DNA from: Polaribacter pectinis
GTDB taxonomy: Bacteria > Bacteroidota > Bacteroidia > Flavobacteriales > Flavobacteriaceae
Reading direction: 5' to 3'
Length of the DNA stretch: 64,000 nucleotides
NCBI RefSeq assembly: GCF_014352875.1
Contig: NZ_CP060695.1
Location: forward strand, 403,501 to 467,500
Positions 24,681 through 33,887 of the stretch are shown in pieces. Under the pieces are notes generated by a model. It made no database searches. It saw only the letters and a list, made by a program, of their open reading frames with translations, and was not told the origin of the DNA. Both the position numbers and the translations under genes were made by a program. Position 1 is the stretch's first letter. Each line of letters starts with the position of its first letter.

Positions 24681-25382
24681 TTAACGGATATTTAACACAT
24701 CTTTCATGTTAAAAACACCTGTTTTACCAAGAATCCATTCAGCAGCAACAACTGCACCTAAAGCAAATCCTTTTCTACTATGTGCTGTGTGTTTAATTTC
24801 TATAGAATCTACTTCAGAATTATACCAAACTGTGTGTGTGCCAGGAACATCTGGTATTCTCTTAGCTACAATTGGTATGTTTTCTTCGGATGTAACTTCT
24901 CCTAATTCCCAATTTTTTTTAGAAGTATTATTTATAACTCCTTCCGCTAAAGTAATTGCGGTTCCACTTGGTGCATCTAATTTTTTAGTATGATGAATTT
25001 CTTCCATAGAAATATCATAATCTTCTAAAGCACTCATCATTTTTGCTAGTTGGTTATTCAATTCAAAAAAGATGTTTACACCCAAACTATAATTTGAAGC
25101 ATAAATAAAAGCTCCTTTTTTTTCTTCGCAAAGTGCAACTGCATCTTTGTATTTATCTAACCAACCTGTAGTACCCGAAATAACAGGTACATTATTGTTA
25201 ATACAGTTAGAAATATTATTAAAAGCAGAATTAGGAACACTAAAATCTATAGCCACATCTGCTAAAGTAATGTCAATTACATCATCAACATCTTTTTTAA
25301 TTACAATTTCATGACCTCTAGAAACTGCAATTTTTTCAATTTCTTTTCCCATTCTTCCATAACCAAGTAGTGCAATTTTCAT
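24681..25382 (-). CDS. dapB: 4-hydroxy-tetrahydrodipicolinate reductase
   Basis: 233 residues, the short form seen in Bacteroidota. Dinucleotide-binding loop ALLGYGRMGKEI at the N-terminus, SGTTGW at 69-74, and the catalytic signature EIHHTKKLDAPSGTA (H130-H131, K134). The enzyme reduces the dihydrodipicolinate intermediate in lysine and diaminopimelate synthesis, which feeds peptidoglycan. It lies between lepB and the DUF5683 gene, 1 nt from the latter. Confidence 0.96.
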   Translation of the reverse strand: MKIALLGYGRMGKEIEKIAVSRGHEIVIKKDVDDVIDITLADVAIDFSVPNSAFNNISNCINNNVPVISGTTGWLDKYKDAVALCEEKKGAFIYASNYSLGVNIFFELNNQLAKMMSALEDYDISMEEIHHTKKLDAPSGTAITLAEGVINNTSKKNWELGEVTSEENIPIVAKRIPDVPGTHTVWYNSEVDSIEIKHTAHSRKGFALGAVVAAEWILGKTGVFNMKDVLNIR

Positions 25383-25383
25383 T

Positions 25384-25974
25384 TTAAAAAGTATAATTAA
25401 TTGTTAATCCAACTGAAGGTGATTCAATTTTTATAGGATTCATTATTAAAGAAGGTCTTAAAGATAAATTATCGTCTGTGTTAAACTGAAGTAAATGTGC
25501 GTTTACACTAGCTTCTACAATTTGTAAAACATATAAAATTACACCAGTTAATAGAGATAAATCCCTGTTTTCTTTCAATCCTTTTTGTGCGGTTTCTAGA
25601 GTTTCTAGTGAAATAATTTCTACTCCATCTACAGTAAACTCATCTACTAAACCGTTTTTTCTTAATTTGTATGCTGTTCTATAACGTTTATAATCGCTAT
25701 TGTTTGTTAAGTAATAATAAGTTGGTATTGCTAATGCCCCCCAAACTACAGGAGCTTTCCAATATTTTTTATTATAAATCTGGCCCATTCCTGGAAAAAC
25801 TGCAGAATAAAAAGCGGCTTTAGAAGGTGCTAAAGCATCATAAACACCACCTTTTTCAATTTTTATATCACCTTTAATTTTTACTCCTTTTACGTTTACA
25901 GAATCTTTTTGCGCAAACGTATTAGAAGCATAAAATGCAATTAATAAAACGAATATGACTTTTTTAAAAACCAA
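25384..25974 (-). CDS. DUF5683 family exported protein
   Basis: 196 residues from a TTG start directly next to the parB stop codon. Signal peptide (FVLLIAFYASNTFA), then PSKAAFYSAVFPGMGQIYNKKYWKAP, the characteristic DUF5683 block, with a short hydrophobic segment (VWGALAIPTYYYLTN). Probably envelope-associated. Its fixed position behind parAB in flavobacteria suggests a cell-cycle or envelope role, but nothing is proven. Confidence 0.85.
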   Translation of the reverse strand: MVFKKVIFVLLIAFYASNTFAQKDSVNVKGVKIKGDIKIEKGGVYDALAPSKAAFYSAVFPGMGQIYNKKYWKAPVVWGALAIPTYYYLTNNSDYKRYRTAYKLRKNGLVDEFTVDGVEIISLETLETAQKGLKENRDLSLLTGVILYVLQIVEASVNAHLLQFNTDDNLSLRPSLIMNPIKIESPSVGLTINYTF

Positions 25975-26859
25975 TTATTTTAATAAGTTTTTTATGCGAT
26001 TAAAATCTTCTTCTGAATGAAAAGGAATTGAAATCTTTCCTTTTCCGTTACTTCCAACAGTTACATCTATTTTATGTCCAAAATATTCGCTAATATCTTT
26101 TAAACTGTTTTTTATATAACCAGGAACTTGTTTCTTTTTTGGTTTTGCAATAGTACCAGATTTTAAGTTTTTTACTAAATCTTCTGTTTGTCTTACAGAT
26201 AATTTTTCACGTAAAATCTTTTCATAAATAGCTAATTGATCTTCTGTGTTTTCTACATTAATCATTGCACGACCATGTCCCATAGAAATAAAACCATCTC
26301 TCATTCCTGTTTGTAAAATTGGGTCTAATTTTAACAAACGTAAATAATTGGTAACTGTAGAACGCTTTTTACCAACTCTTGTACTTAATTCTTCTTGAGT
26401 TAATTGAATTTCATCAATTAAACGTTGGTAAGAAAGTGCAACTTCAATAGGATCTAAATTTTTACGTTGTATGTTTTCAACCAAGGCCATTTCTAGCATT
26501 TCTTGATCGTTGGCAAGTCTTATATATGCTGGTACAGTTTTGTTTCCTATTAATTTTGAAGCTCTAAAACGTCTTTCACCAGAAACTAATTGAAACTTAT
26601 TACCATCTAATTTTCTTACAGTAATTGGTTGAATTACACCTAACTCTCTAATAGAACTGGCTAATTCTCTTAATGCTTCTTCATCAAAATAAGTTCTAGG
26701 TTGATATGGATTTACATCAATTAATTCTAACTCTAACTCAATAATATTACCAACAACTTTGTCCGCATTTTTATCTGATGCAGAATTAATGTTAGGAGTA
26801 TCTTGTAACAAAGCAGATAATCCTCTTCCTAAAGCTTGTTTCTTAGTTGCTTTTGCCAT
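25975..26859 (-). CDS. parB: Chromosome partitioning protein ParB
   Basis: 294 residues. N-terminal ALGRGLSALLQ tail that contacts ParA, then the CTP-binding ParB/Srx domain (IDVNPYQPRTYFDEEALREL and SGERRFRAS, about 50-125), a KorB-type helix-turn-helix (LTQEELSTRVGKKRSTVTNYL, about 155-185), and a C-terminal dimerisation domain ending EEDFNRIKNLLK. It spreads from parS sites and works with ParA in origin segregation. The gene starts 1 nt after parA. Confidence 0.96.
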   Translation of the reverse strand: MAKATKKQALGRGLSALLQDTPNINSASDKNADKVVGNIIELELELIDVNPYQPRTYFDEEALRELASSIRELGVIQPITVRKLDGNKFQLVSGERRFRASKLIGNKTVPAYIRLANDQEMLEMALVENIQRKNLDPIEVALSYQRLIDEIQLTQEELSTRVGKKRSTVTNYLRLLKLDPILQTGMRDGFISMGHGRAMINVENTEDQLAIYEKILREKLSVRQTEDLVKNLKSGTIAKPKKKQVPGYIKNSLKDISEYFGHKIDVTVGSNGKGKISIPFHSEEDFNRIKNLLK

Positions 26860-26860
26860 T

Positions 26861-27625
26861 TTACGAATTCTTTTTTAATAATTCTTGGGCTAAATTTAAG
26901 TAATTTACAGCGCCTTTACTAGTTGCGTCATAAGCAATTATGCTTTCACCATAACTTGGTGCTTCTCCTAAACGCGTATTTCTTCTAATAATTGTATCAA
27001 AAACCATGCTAGAAAAATGTTTTCTAACTTCATCTACAACTTGGTTAGAAAGACGTAAACGAGAATCGAACATAGTTAATAACAAACCTTCTATATCTAA
27101 ATCTGGGTTATGAATGTTTTGTACACTTTTAATGGTATTTAAAAGTTTGCCTAAACCTTCTAGTGCAAAATACTCACATTGGATAGGAATAATTACAGAA
27201 TCTGCAGCAACTAAAGAGTTTAAAGTTATTAAACCTAAAGAAGGCGCACAATCAATTAGAATATAATCATAATCATTTTTAACATCTACCAAGGCTTTTT
27301 TAAGCATGTATTCTCTTTCTTGCTTGTCTACCAATTCAATTTCTATAGCAACTAAATCTATATGAGCAGGAATAATATCTACATTTGGCGAATCTGTTTT
27401 TACAATGGCATCTTTTGCAGAAAGCGTATGTTCTAAAACATGATATGTACCACCTTCTACTGTTTCTACATCAATTCCTAAACCAGAAGAAGCGTTCGCT
27501 TGTGGATCAGCATCAATTAATAATACTTTTTTCTCTAAAACGCCTAAAGAAGCAGCCAGATTTACACTGGTTGTTGTTTTACCAACTCCTCCTTTTTGAT
27601 TAGCAATTGCAATTATTTTTCCCAT
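26861..27625 (-). CDS. parA: Chromosome partitioning ATPase ParA
   Basis: 254 residues, standard length for chromosomal ParA/Soj. Deviant Walker A KGGVGKTT near residues 10-18, Walker A' in LLIDADPQANASSGLG, and Walker B in YILIDCAPSLGLIT. It is a DNA-bound ATPase whose gradient moves ParB-bound origins. First gene of the operon that also carries parB, DUF5683, dapB, lepB and wbqC. Confidence 0.97.
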   Translation of the reverse strand: MGKIIAIANQKGGVGKTTTSVNLAASLGVLEKKVLLIDADPQANASSGLGIDVETVEGGTYHVLEHTLSAKDAIVKTDSPNVDIIPAHIDLVAIEIELVDKQEREYMLKKALVDVKNDYDYILIDCAPSLGLITLNSLVAADSVIIPIQCEYFALEGLGKLLNTIKSVQNIHNPDLDIEGLLLTMFDSRLRLSNQVVDEVRKHFSSMVFDTIIRRNTRLGEAPSYGESIIAYDATSKGAVNYLNLAQELLKKNS

Positions 27626-27695
27626 TAAAAATAAATCTTGTTATAAACAGTAAAATTACATTTTTTTCTGTTTTTATAAAATGAAAGATGTTAAC

Positions 27696-27747
27696 AAATA
27701 GATAAAGTTTTAAACGGTTTATTTGTAGCTGTTTATCTATTTTTTTT
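27696..27747 (+). repeat. Inverted repeat upstream of parA, terminator-like on the plus strand
   Basis: AAATAGATAAA (27696-27706) and TTTATCTATTT (27732-27742) form a perfect 11-bp pair with a 25-nt loop, followed by five more T. It lies about 70 nt upstream of parA. It could be a terminator for a plus-strand transcript or a binding site in the parA control region. Confidence 0.35.
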
Positions 27748-27778
27748 AATTGTTTTTAAACAAATTTTAAAAGAAAAA

Positions 27779-27799
27779 AACCGAAGATATTCTTCGGTT
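27779..27799 (-). terminator. Terminator of pepD
   Basis: AACCGAAGA/TCTTCGGTT, a 9-bp stem with a 3-nt loop, 18 nt after the pepD stop. On the minus strand it is followed by TTTTTTTCTTTT; on the plus strand only by TTTA. Confidence 0.85.
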
Positions 27800-27817
27800 T
27801 TAAGCTTTGTGTTTTGA

Positions 27818-29278
27818 TTATTTTTCTGGAGTATTTTTTAATATTTCAATTAGAAATTTCCAAAATTTTTGGGTAGATGGAATATTTGCACGCTCATCTG
27901 GCGAATGTGCACCTCTAATGGTAGGTCCAAAAGAAACCATATCCATTTCGGGGTAATTTTGACCTAAAATTCCGCATTCTAAACCTGCATGACAAGCAGC
28001 AACATTTGCTTTTTCTCCATGTAGTTTTTCATATAAATTAGCAACTACATCTAGTATTTCTGAATTTACATTTGGTTGCCAACCTGGATATTCTCCAGAA
28101 AAACCGACATCGAAACCAGACAATTCAAAAGCAGATTTTAAAGAATTTGCCAAATCTAATTTATTTGTTTCCGAAGAAGAACGCGTTAAACAACCTATTT
28201 TAATTGCCCCATCTTTAACAATTACTCTAGCAATATTATTAGAGGTTTCTACTAAATCTGCAATATCTGGACTCATTCTATACACACCATTAAGCGCTGC
28301 ATAAATAGATTTAAGTAATCCTTCTTGTACCCCTAAATCCATTACGGATTTTGGAGAAGAAATAGCTTCAATATCAACTTTTAAATTAGGTTCTATTGTT
28401 AAAAACTCTTGTTTTATATTGTTAATAAGTGTAGTTGTTTCAAAATGAAAAGCTTCTTTAGAAATGTTGTCAACAGTAATAATGGCAAAGCTTTCACGAG
28501 GAATTGCATTTCGCAAACTACCTCCGTTTATTTCAGAAATTCTTAAACCAAAATTTGTGAAGCCATCAAACAAAATACGGTTCATTATTTTATTGGCATT
28601 TCCTAAACCTTTAATAATATCCATTCCTGAATGTCCACCATTTAAACCTTTTACAGAAATAGCAAAGGCCGATGTATTTTTTGGGGTTTCTTCTTCTGCA
28701 TAAGTTCTTTTAGCTATAACATCAACTCCACCAGCACAACCCATTCCAATTTCATCATCTTCTTCAGTATCTAAATTTAAAAGAATATCACCTTTTAAAA
28801 TGCCTCCTTCTAAACCCATTGCACCAGTCATTCCTGTTTCTTCATCAATTGTAAACAAAGCTTCTAAATTAGGGTGCTCAATTTCTGTAGAAGCCAAAAC
28901 TGCCATAATTGCAGCAACACCTAAACCATTATCTGCACCCAAAGTAGTTCCTTTAGCTTTTACCCAATCTCCTTCTACTTTCATCTTAATTCCCTCTTTG
29001 TCGAAATCGAAAATAGTATCAGCATTTTTTTGATGAACCATATCTAAATGACTCTGCAAAACAACTGTTTTTCTGTTTTCAAAACCTTTGGTAGCTGGTT
29101 TTTTTATGATAACATTGCCAACTTTATCTACAAAAGTCTCTAAATTTAGGTTTTTACCAAAATCAACCATAAATTGTATAACACGCTCTTCTTTTTTTGA
29201 AGGACGAGGAACTGCATTTAAATCTGCAAACATGTTCCAAACTTCTTTTGGTGCTAAATTTCTTATTTCTGAATTCAT
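27818..29278 (-). CDS. pepD: Aminoacyl-histidine dipeptidase (PepD, M20 family)
   Basis: 486 residues, normal length for PepD. Metal-binding and catalytic motifs of the M20 family are in order: VVLQSHLDMVHQK, TLGADNGLGVAA, IDEETGMTGA, CHAGLECGIL and RGAHSPDER. A lid domain in between includes the conserved NGGHSGMDI. The enzyme cleaves Xaa-His and other dipeptides in the cytoplasm using two zinc ions. It has its own terminator and appears to be a single-gene unit. Confidence 0.95.
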   Translation of the reverse strand: MNSEIRNLAPKEVWNMFADLNAVPRPSKKEERVIQFMVDFGKNLNLETFVDKVGNVIIKKPATKGFENRKTVVLQSHLDMVHQKNADTIFDFDKEGIKMKVEGDWVKAKGTTLGADNGLGVAAIMAVLASTEIEHPNLEALFTIDEETGMTGAMGLEGGILKGDILLNLDTEEDDEIGMGCAGGVDVIAKRTYAEEETPKNTSAFAISVKGLNGGHSGMDIIKGLGNANKIMNRILFDGFTNFGLRISEINGGSLRNAIPRESFAIITVDNISKEAFHFETTTLINNIKQEFLTIEPNLKVDIEAISSPKSVMDLGVQEGLLKSIYAALNGVYRMSPDIADLVETSNNIARVIVKDGAIKIGCLTRSSSETNKLDLANSLKSAFELSGFDVGFSGEYPGWQPNVNSEILDVVANLYEKLHGEKANVAACHAGLECGILGQNYPEMDMVSFGPTIRGAHSPDERANIPSTQKFWKFLIEILKNTPEK

Positions 29279-29302
29279 TATGTCTGTATTTTAAGTGTAA
29301 AT

Positions 29303-29935
29303 TTACGAGATTTCTAGGACAGTTTCTGTTAGATTTTTCCTAACTTTTGCTAAATCTTTCATATAACAATCATCTGCTCTAAAACCAACTGGTAATACTA
29401 AAACAGATGTTAAATTTTGATTATTTAAGTTTAATACTTCATCATATTTTTCTGGTATAAAACCTTCCATTGGGCATGAATCTATTTTTTCTAAAGCGCA
29501 AACTGTAAGTAAGTTTCCTAAAGCTAAATAGGCTTGATTTTTATTCCAAATTAATAATTCTTCTTGTTTTTTAGAGGAAATTTCTGCTGTTAAAAACTCT
29601 TTAAATGGCTTTATAATTGCATCTGGAGTATTTCTGATTTTTTTAACCAACTCAAAGTATTTTTCTACTTCTAATGCTGTATATTCTTTTGGAATACAAA
29701 TAACCAAAAGGTGAGATGCTTCTAGAACTTGTGGCTGATTCCAAGAATGTGCCACTAATTCTTTTTGAATATCTTTATTTTTTATAATTAAAAGCTTTAA
29801 AGGTTGCAAGCCATAAGAAGTGGCGGTTAAATTAAAAGCTTCTTTTAAAGTATTAATTTGTTCTTGTGAAAGTGTTTTTTCTGTATCGAATTTTTTAACA
29901 GCATAACGCCATTCTAAACTTTGTATCGTGTTCAT
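29303..29935 (-). CDS. NAD(P)H-dependent oxidoreductase, nitroreductase family
   Basis: 210 residues with the FMN-binding nitroreductase layout of NfsB-like enzymes: LEWRYAVKKFDTEKTLSQEQ at the start, TATSYGLQPLKLLII, and DSCPMEGFIPEKYDEVLNLN near residue 160, ending LVLPVGFRADDC. It likely reduces quinones or nitro compounds using FMN. The natural substrate is not evident. A perfect -7 element lies 18 nt upstream of the start codon. Confidence 0.9.
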   Translation of the reverse strand: MNTIQSLEWRYAVKKFDTEKTLSQEQINTLKEAFNLTATSYGLQPLKLLIIKNKDIQKELVAHSWNQPQVLEASHLLVICIPKEYTALEVEKYFELVKKIRNTPDAIIKPFKEFLTAEISSKKQEELLIWNKNQAYLALGNLLTVCALEKIDSCPMEGFIPEKYDEVLNLNNQNLTSVLVLPVGFRADDCYMKDLAKVRKNLTETVLEIS

Positions 29936-29952
29936 TTGTCTATTTTCTATTG

Positions 29953-29960
29953 CAAAAATA
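29953..29960 (-). promoter_or_regulatory. -7 promoter element of the nitroreductase gene
   Basis: On the minus strand TATTTTTG, an exact TAnnTTTG match, 18 nt before the start codon. TTTAC about 20 nt further upstream may be the -33 region. Confidence 0.5.
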
Positions 29961-30051
29961 CTCGATTTATATTCATTTGTAAACCTATTTCAATTATTAA
30001 AATTGATGAAGTCATCAAATAATTTTTTGTACATTGAAATCAAAAAAAGCT

Positions 30052-31326
30052 ATGAATGAAGATTTTCTGCATTATGTATGGAAATACAAATTGTTTTCTA
30101 AAGGAGATTTAAAAACAACTAGTAATGAGGTTTTAACTATTCTAAAATCAGGTATTCACAATAAAAATTCGGGGCCAGATTTTTTGAATTCAGAATTAAA
30201 AATTGATGATCAAGTTTGGATTGGAAATGTGGAAATTCATACAAAATCTTCTGATTGGTATTTGCACAACCATGAAATTGACACAAATTACGATGCAGTA
30301 ATTTTACATGTTGTTTGGGAAGATGATGCAACTATTTACATGAAAAATAACAAAGCATTACCAACTTTAATTTTAAAAAATTTGGTAGACAAAGCTGTAT
30401 TTACAAATTATCAACAATTATTTTCTAAAGAACAACGTTGGATTCCTTGCCAATCGGAAATAGCAAACGTAGATCGTTTTGTATTTGATAATTGGAAAGA
30501 GCGATTGTTTTTTGATCGGTTAGAAAGGAAATCTAATGTAATAAAAAAGAGTTTAAAAGTTGAAAATGATAATTATGAAGCAGTTTTATTTCAGTTATTA
30601 GCAAAGAATTTTGGATTAAAAGTAAATGGAGAATCTTTTTTAAGGTTGGCAAAATCTGTTGATTTTTCTATAATTAGAAAATGTAGTTTTAATGAGAAAC
30701 AACTTTCTGCACTGTTGTTTGGGCAAGCAGGTTTTTTTGAAGTGGAATTTGAAGAAGAATATCATCAAGAATTAAAAGAAGAATATAAGTATTTAAAGCA
30801 TAAATATAACTTGAAGCCTATTGCGAATTCTGAATTTTCTTTCTTTAGAATGCGACCAAATAATTTTCCTACAATAAGAATTGCGCAACTTATTGCTTTG
30901 TTTGTTAAACATCAAAATTTATTTTCTAAACTAATGATTGTTAAAAACCTAGAAGGTTTTTATAAGCTATTTTCTGTTGATGTTTATCCATTTTGGAAAA
31001 CACATTATAGTTTTGAAAAAGAGTCTAAATCTTCAGCTAAAAAATTAACAAAATCGTTTGTAGATTTATTAATTATAAATACAATAATTCCCTTGAAATT
31101 TTTATATAAGAAGAGTAGGGAAGTAGTATATGAAGATGAATTTTTAGACTTGTTAAGAAATATTAAGTCAGAGAAAAATAGCATTATTTCTAAATTTTCT
31201 GAACTTAAAATAATATCTAAAAATGCTTTTGATACGCAGGCTTTATTGGAACTTAAAAACAACTATTGCGCACCAAAACGTTGTTTAGAGTGCGCAATAG
31301 GAAAAACTATTTTAAAAAGAAAATAG
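30052..31326 (+). CDS. DUF2851 family protein
   Basis: 424 residues from the ATG at 30052; a TTG 18 nt upstream is possible but less likely. It begins MNEDFLHYVWKYKLF and has SGPDFLNSELKIDDQVWIGNVEIHTKSSDW, a nuclease-like beta/acidic pattern typical of DUF2851. The C-terminus carries a conserved cysteine cluster, YCAPKRCLECAIG, that may bind metal or an Fe-S cluster. The function is unknown; a DNA-related role is only a guess. An 11-bp inverted repeat lies inside the cysteine-cluster codons (31263-31300). Confidence 0.85.
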   Translation: MNEDFLHYVWKYKLFSKGDLKTTSNEVLTILKSGIHNKNSGPDFLNSELKIDDQVWIGNVEIHTKSSDWYLHNHEIDTNYDAVILHVVWEDDATIYMKNNKALPTLILKNLVDKAVFTNYQQLFSKEQRWIPCQSEIANVDRFVFDNWKERLFFDRLERKSNVIKKSLKVENDNYEAVLFQLLAKNFGLKVNGESFLRLAKSVDFSIIRKCSFNEKQLSALLFGQAGFFEVEFEEEYHQELKEEYKYLKHKYNLKPIANSEFSFFRMRPNNFPTIRIAQLIALFVKHQNLFSKLMIVKNLEGFYKLFSVDVYPFWKTHYSFEKESKSSAKKLTKSFVDLLIINTIIPLKFLYKKSREVVYEDEFLDLLRNIKSEKNSIISKFSELKIISKNAFDTQALLELKNNYCAPKRCLECAIGKTILKRK

Positions 31327-31328
31327 AA

Positions 31329-33752
31329 TTAATTTTTAGGGTTTAAAATGTTGTTAACTAACACTAAAGCGTCTTTGTAATGATATTTTGTAATTCTGTT
31401 TACAGCTCTTTTGCTTGCAGTATTTAATTGATATTTTAAAGTCTCTAATTCTCCTCTTACAATAGATGAAATATCTGTGTTTTTTGCAAGATCATCATTC
31501 ATTAAAATACTCATTTTTTCAATAAATGATTTTTGAAGGTTTCTTCTTTGTATATCTACATTTTTTGTTGAATTGGTTTCAGAAAAAATTCCTCTTCGTA
31601 AATCGCGAACCATATCTGAAGCACTATAAAATTCATCTTTAATTACTTCGGTTTCAATCATTCTGTTAAGCGTTCGATAGTTTAACAACATAGAAAGACC
31701 TCTATCTTGATAACGACCTAACTTACTTGTATAACCTGTTTCATCAATTTTATTTAAAATGTTTTTATCTAGTAACCAATCTTGAGTTTCAAAAACGTTT
31801 TTTAGCATCCAGTTTAAAGATTCTTTTTGTTTTATTTTAGATACAGGAACATATACATCTCCAGATTGTTCGGGCTTTTTGTTGAATTCGTAAACACCAC
31901 CAATATTTCCAGCCACATGCCCTATGTATCTACCCCAAACACTTAATAGCTCACCATATAACTCATCTAAATCATCGTAATTGTTAGTTTGATTAGAGGT
32001 CCAGTTTGGTAAATTTTTGGCAACAATTTTTAAGTTTTTAATTCCGTAAGAACTAGATTTTACTTGGTCATTTCCAATTCCTTCAGTTTGAGCAGAAGGA
32101 TCAAAACGTTGTCCGCCAAATCTATAAATAGGATTGTCTGCCTTCTCTGAAATCCATTTATTTAAAGTTATAACTTCATCTTCAGGTTTGTTTACATTTT
32201 GTATTTTTCTGTAACCCCAATTAATTGAATAATGATCATAAGGACCTAATTGTCTAATAAAACGAATATTTTTGTCTCCAGGTTGTGCTACATAATTATA
32301 TCTGGCATAATCCATAATTGTAGCAGCAATACCATTCTTTTGAGTAAAACTTCCAGAACGTAGCGAATCTGTAGGGTATGCAAAACTTGCAGCCATATTA
32401 TGTGGCAAACCTAAAGCATGTCCAACTTCATGAGCAATTACCATTCTCATCATATCTCCAATTTCATCATCTGGAGTGTCTAAAGTTCTGGCAGAAGGAT
32501 TTGCAGCACCAGTTTCTAATAAATATCTGTTTCTGTAGGATCTTAAATGATTGTGGTACCAAATAATATCACTTTCTAAAATTTCTCCAGATCTTGGGTC
32601 AGAAACACTTGGTCCCATTGCATTTCTTGTGGTACTTGCAACATATCTAATAGAAGAATAACGTACGTCTTCCATGCTAAATTCTGGATCTTCTTCTTTA
32701 GTTGGAGGCATTTTTGCCATTATTGCATTTTTAAAACCTGCCGTTTCAAAAACTTTTTGCCAATCATCTACACCTTGCTTAATGTATTTTCTCAATTTTT
32801 TAGGAGTAGCAGGATCTAGATAATAAATAATAGGCTTTTTGGGTTCTACTAATTCACCTCTGTTATAAGCGGCTTCATCTTTTGGTTCCAATCTCCAACG
32901 TCTAATATATCTTTTGTCATCTGCTTTTAATGCTTCTGAACTATAATCTACATTACCTAAAGAAAAATACCCAACTCTTTCATCATAAATCCTTGGCATC
33001 ATTGGATTTTCTGGTAACAAAATCATAGATTGATTGATACGTATTGTAATGGTATTTGTACTTCTATTACTTGGTGGTGCATCTGCTTCAAAAGTAAAAT
33101 CTTGAACAACTTCTATGTTTTTTGGATAACTTTTAATGCTATTTATAAAACTTCTAGAAGCATCTAATCTTCTTACTTTATAGTTTTTTCTAAAGAAAGA
33201 TGGCAAACCTGTAATAGCTTTTACATCTGTAGAGAAGAGTTTTGTAACATCAACTAAAACAGCTGTAGAATCTGCATTTTGAGATTTTATATCGAAAGCA
33301 TAAATAATTGGTTCTAAGTTATTTGCTCTTACAGACTTGTAGATTGGTAAAGAGTCGTTTGCAACTGCATTATAAGATTTTACTTTTAGTAAGATTCTAT
33401 TTTTAAACTGTTCCCAAACAATAACTTGTGTATTAATTTTTGAACCAGCATTTACATAACCTCCTCCTAATCCAGCAGGAATGTCTTTGATTCTTGTAAC
33501 CAATAACATTTCTTTTCCAAAAAAAGATTTTGGTATTTCATATAAGAATGAATCTTTGTTTTCATGAACTTTAAAAAGTCCTTCGTAAGTTTTTGTATCG
33601 TCTTTTACAAAATCGGAATATTTTGGAGTTTTATTTTTGGTATCTTTTGAAATGCTTTGATCTGATTTGTTTTTAGATTTTTTCCTTTGGGCTTGGTTTT
33701 CTAGAGGTAATACTAAAACTAATAGCAGTGTTAATAAAAGTAGTTTTTTCAT
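31329..33752 (-). CDS. Zinc-dependent metalloprotease (DUF5117/DUF5118, metzincin-like)
   Basis: 807 residues, exported (signal peptide MKKLLLLTLLLVLVLPLENQA). A Lys/Ser-rich linker, the DUF5118/DUF5117 beta-rich N-terminal part, then a zinc site HEVGHALGLPH (H441, H445, H451) with E442 as general base, matching the metzincin HExxHxxGxxH, followed by the DUF4953-like C-terminal helical region. It probably degrades peptides or proteins in the periplasm or at the cell surface. It converges with the DUF2851 gene, which ends 2 nt away. Confidence 0.92.
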   Translation of the reverse strand: MKKLLLLTLLLVLVLPLENQAQRKKSKNKSDQSISKDTKNKTPKYSDFVKDDTKTYEGLFKVHENKDSFLYEIPKSFFGKEMLLVTRIKDIPAGLGGGYVNAGSKINTQVIVWEQFKNRILLKVKSYNAVANDSLPIYKSVRANNLEPIIYAFDIKSQNADSTAVLVDVTKLFSTDVKAITGLPSFFRKNYKVRRLDASRSFINSIKSYPKNIEVVQDFTFEADAPPSNRSTNTITIRINQSMILLPENPMMPRIYDERVGYFSLGNVDYSSEALKADDKRYIRRWRLEPKDEAAYNRGELVEPKKPIIYYLDPATPKKLRKYIKQGVDDWQKVFETAGFKNAIMAKMPPTKEEDPEFSMEDVRYSSIRYVASTTRNAMGPSVSDPRSGEILESDIIWYHNHLRSYRNRYLLETGAANPSARTLDTPDDEIGDMMRMVIAHEVGHALGLPHNMAASFAYPTDSLRSGSFTQKNGIAATIMDYARYNYVAQPGDKNIRFIRQLGPYDHYSINWGYRKIQNVNKPEDEVITLNKWISEKADNPIYRFGGQRFDPSAQTEGIGNDQVKSSSYGIKNLKIVAKNLPNWTSNQTNNYDDLDELYGELLSVWGRYIGHVAGNIGGVYEFNKKPEQSGDVYVPVSKIKQKESLNWMLKNVFETQDWLLDKNILNKIDETGYTSKLGRYQDRGLSMLLNYRTLNRMIETEVIKDEFYSASDMVRDLRRGIFSETNSTKNVDIQRRNLQKSFIEKMSILMNDDLAKNTDISSIVRGELETLKYQLNTASKRAVNRITKYHYKDALVLVNNILNPKN

Positions 33753-33826
33753 AATTGAAGTTGGTTGTTAAATAAGCTCACTAAATTATTAAAAACTAGT
33801 GAGGATAGTTCTTATAGTTGTGTTAA

Positions 33827-33865
33827 AATAAAAGTCCTAAAATTATAAATTTCAGGACTTTTATT
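33827..33865 (-). terminator. Terminator of the 2-oxoacid dehydrogenase E1 gene
   Basis: Hairpin AATAAAAGTCCT/AGGACTTTTATT, a perfect 12-bp stem with a 15-nt AT-rich loop, 22 nt after the stop codon. TTTTAACAC follows on the minus strand. Confidence 0.7.
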
Positions 33866-33887
33866 AATACTTTTTTCAGATGTTTAT

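Noticed and set aside
26600..27800. A parS site next to parAB
   Set aside because: I looked for the typical GTTTCACGTGAAAC-like palindrome near the operon and did not find it; the AT-rich inverted repeat at 27696-27742 does not resemble it.
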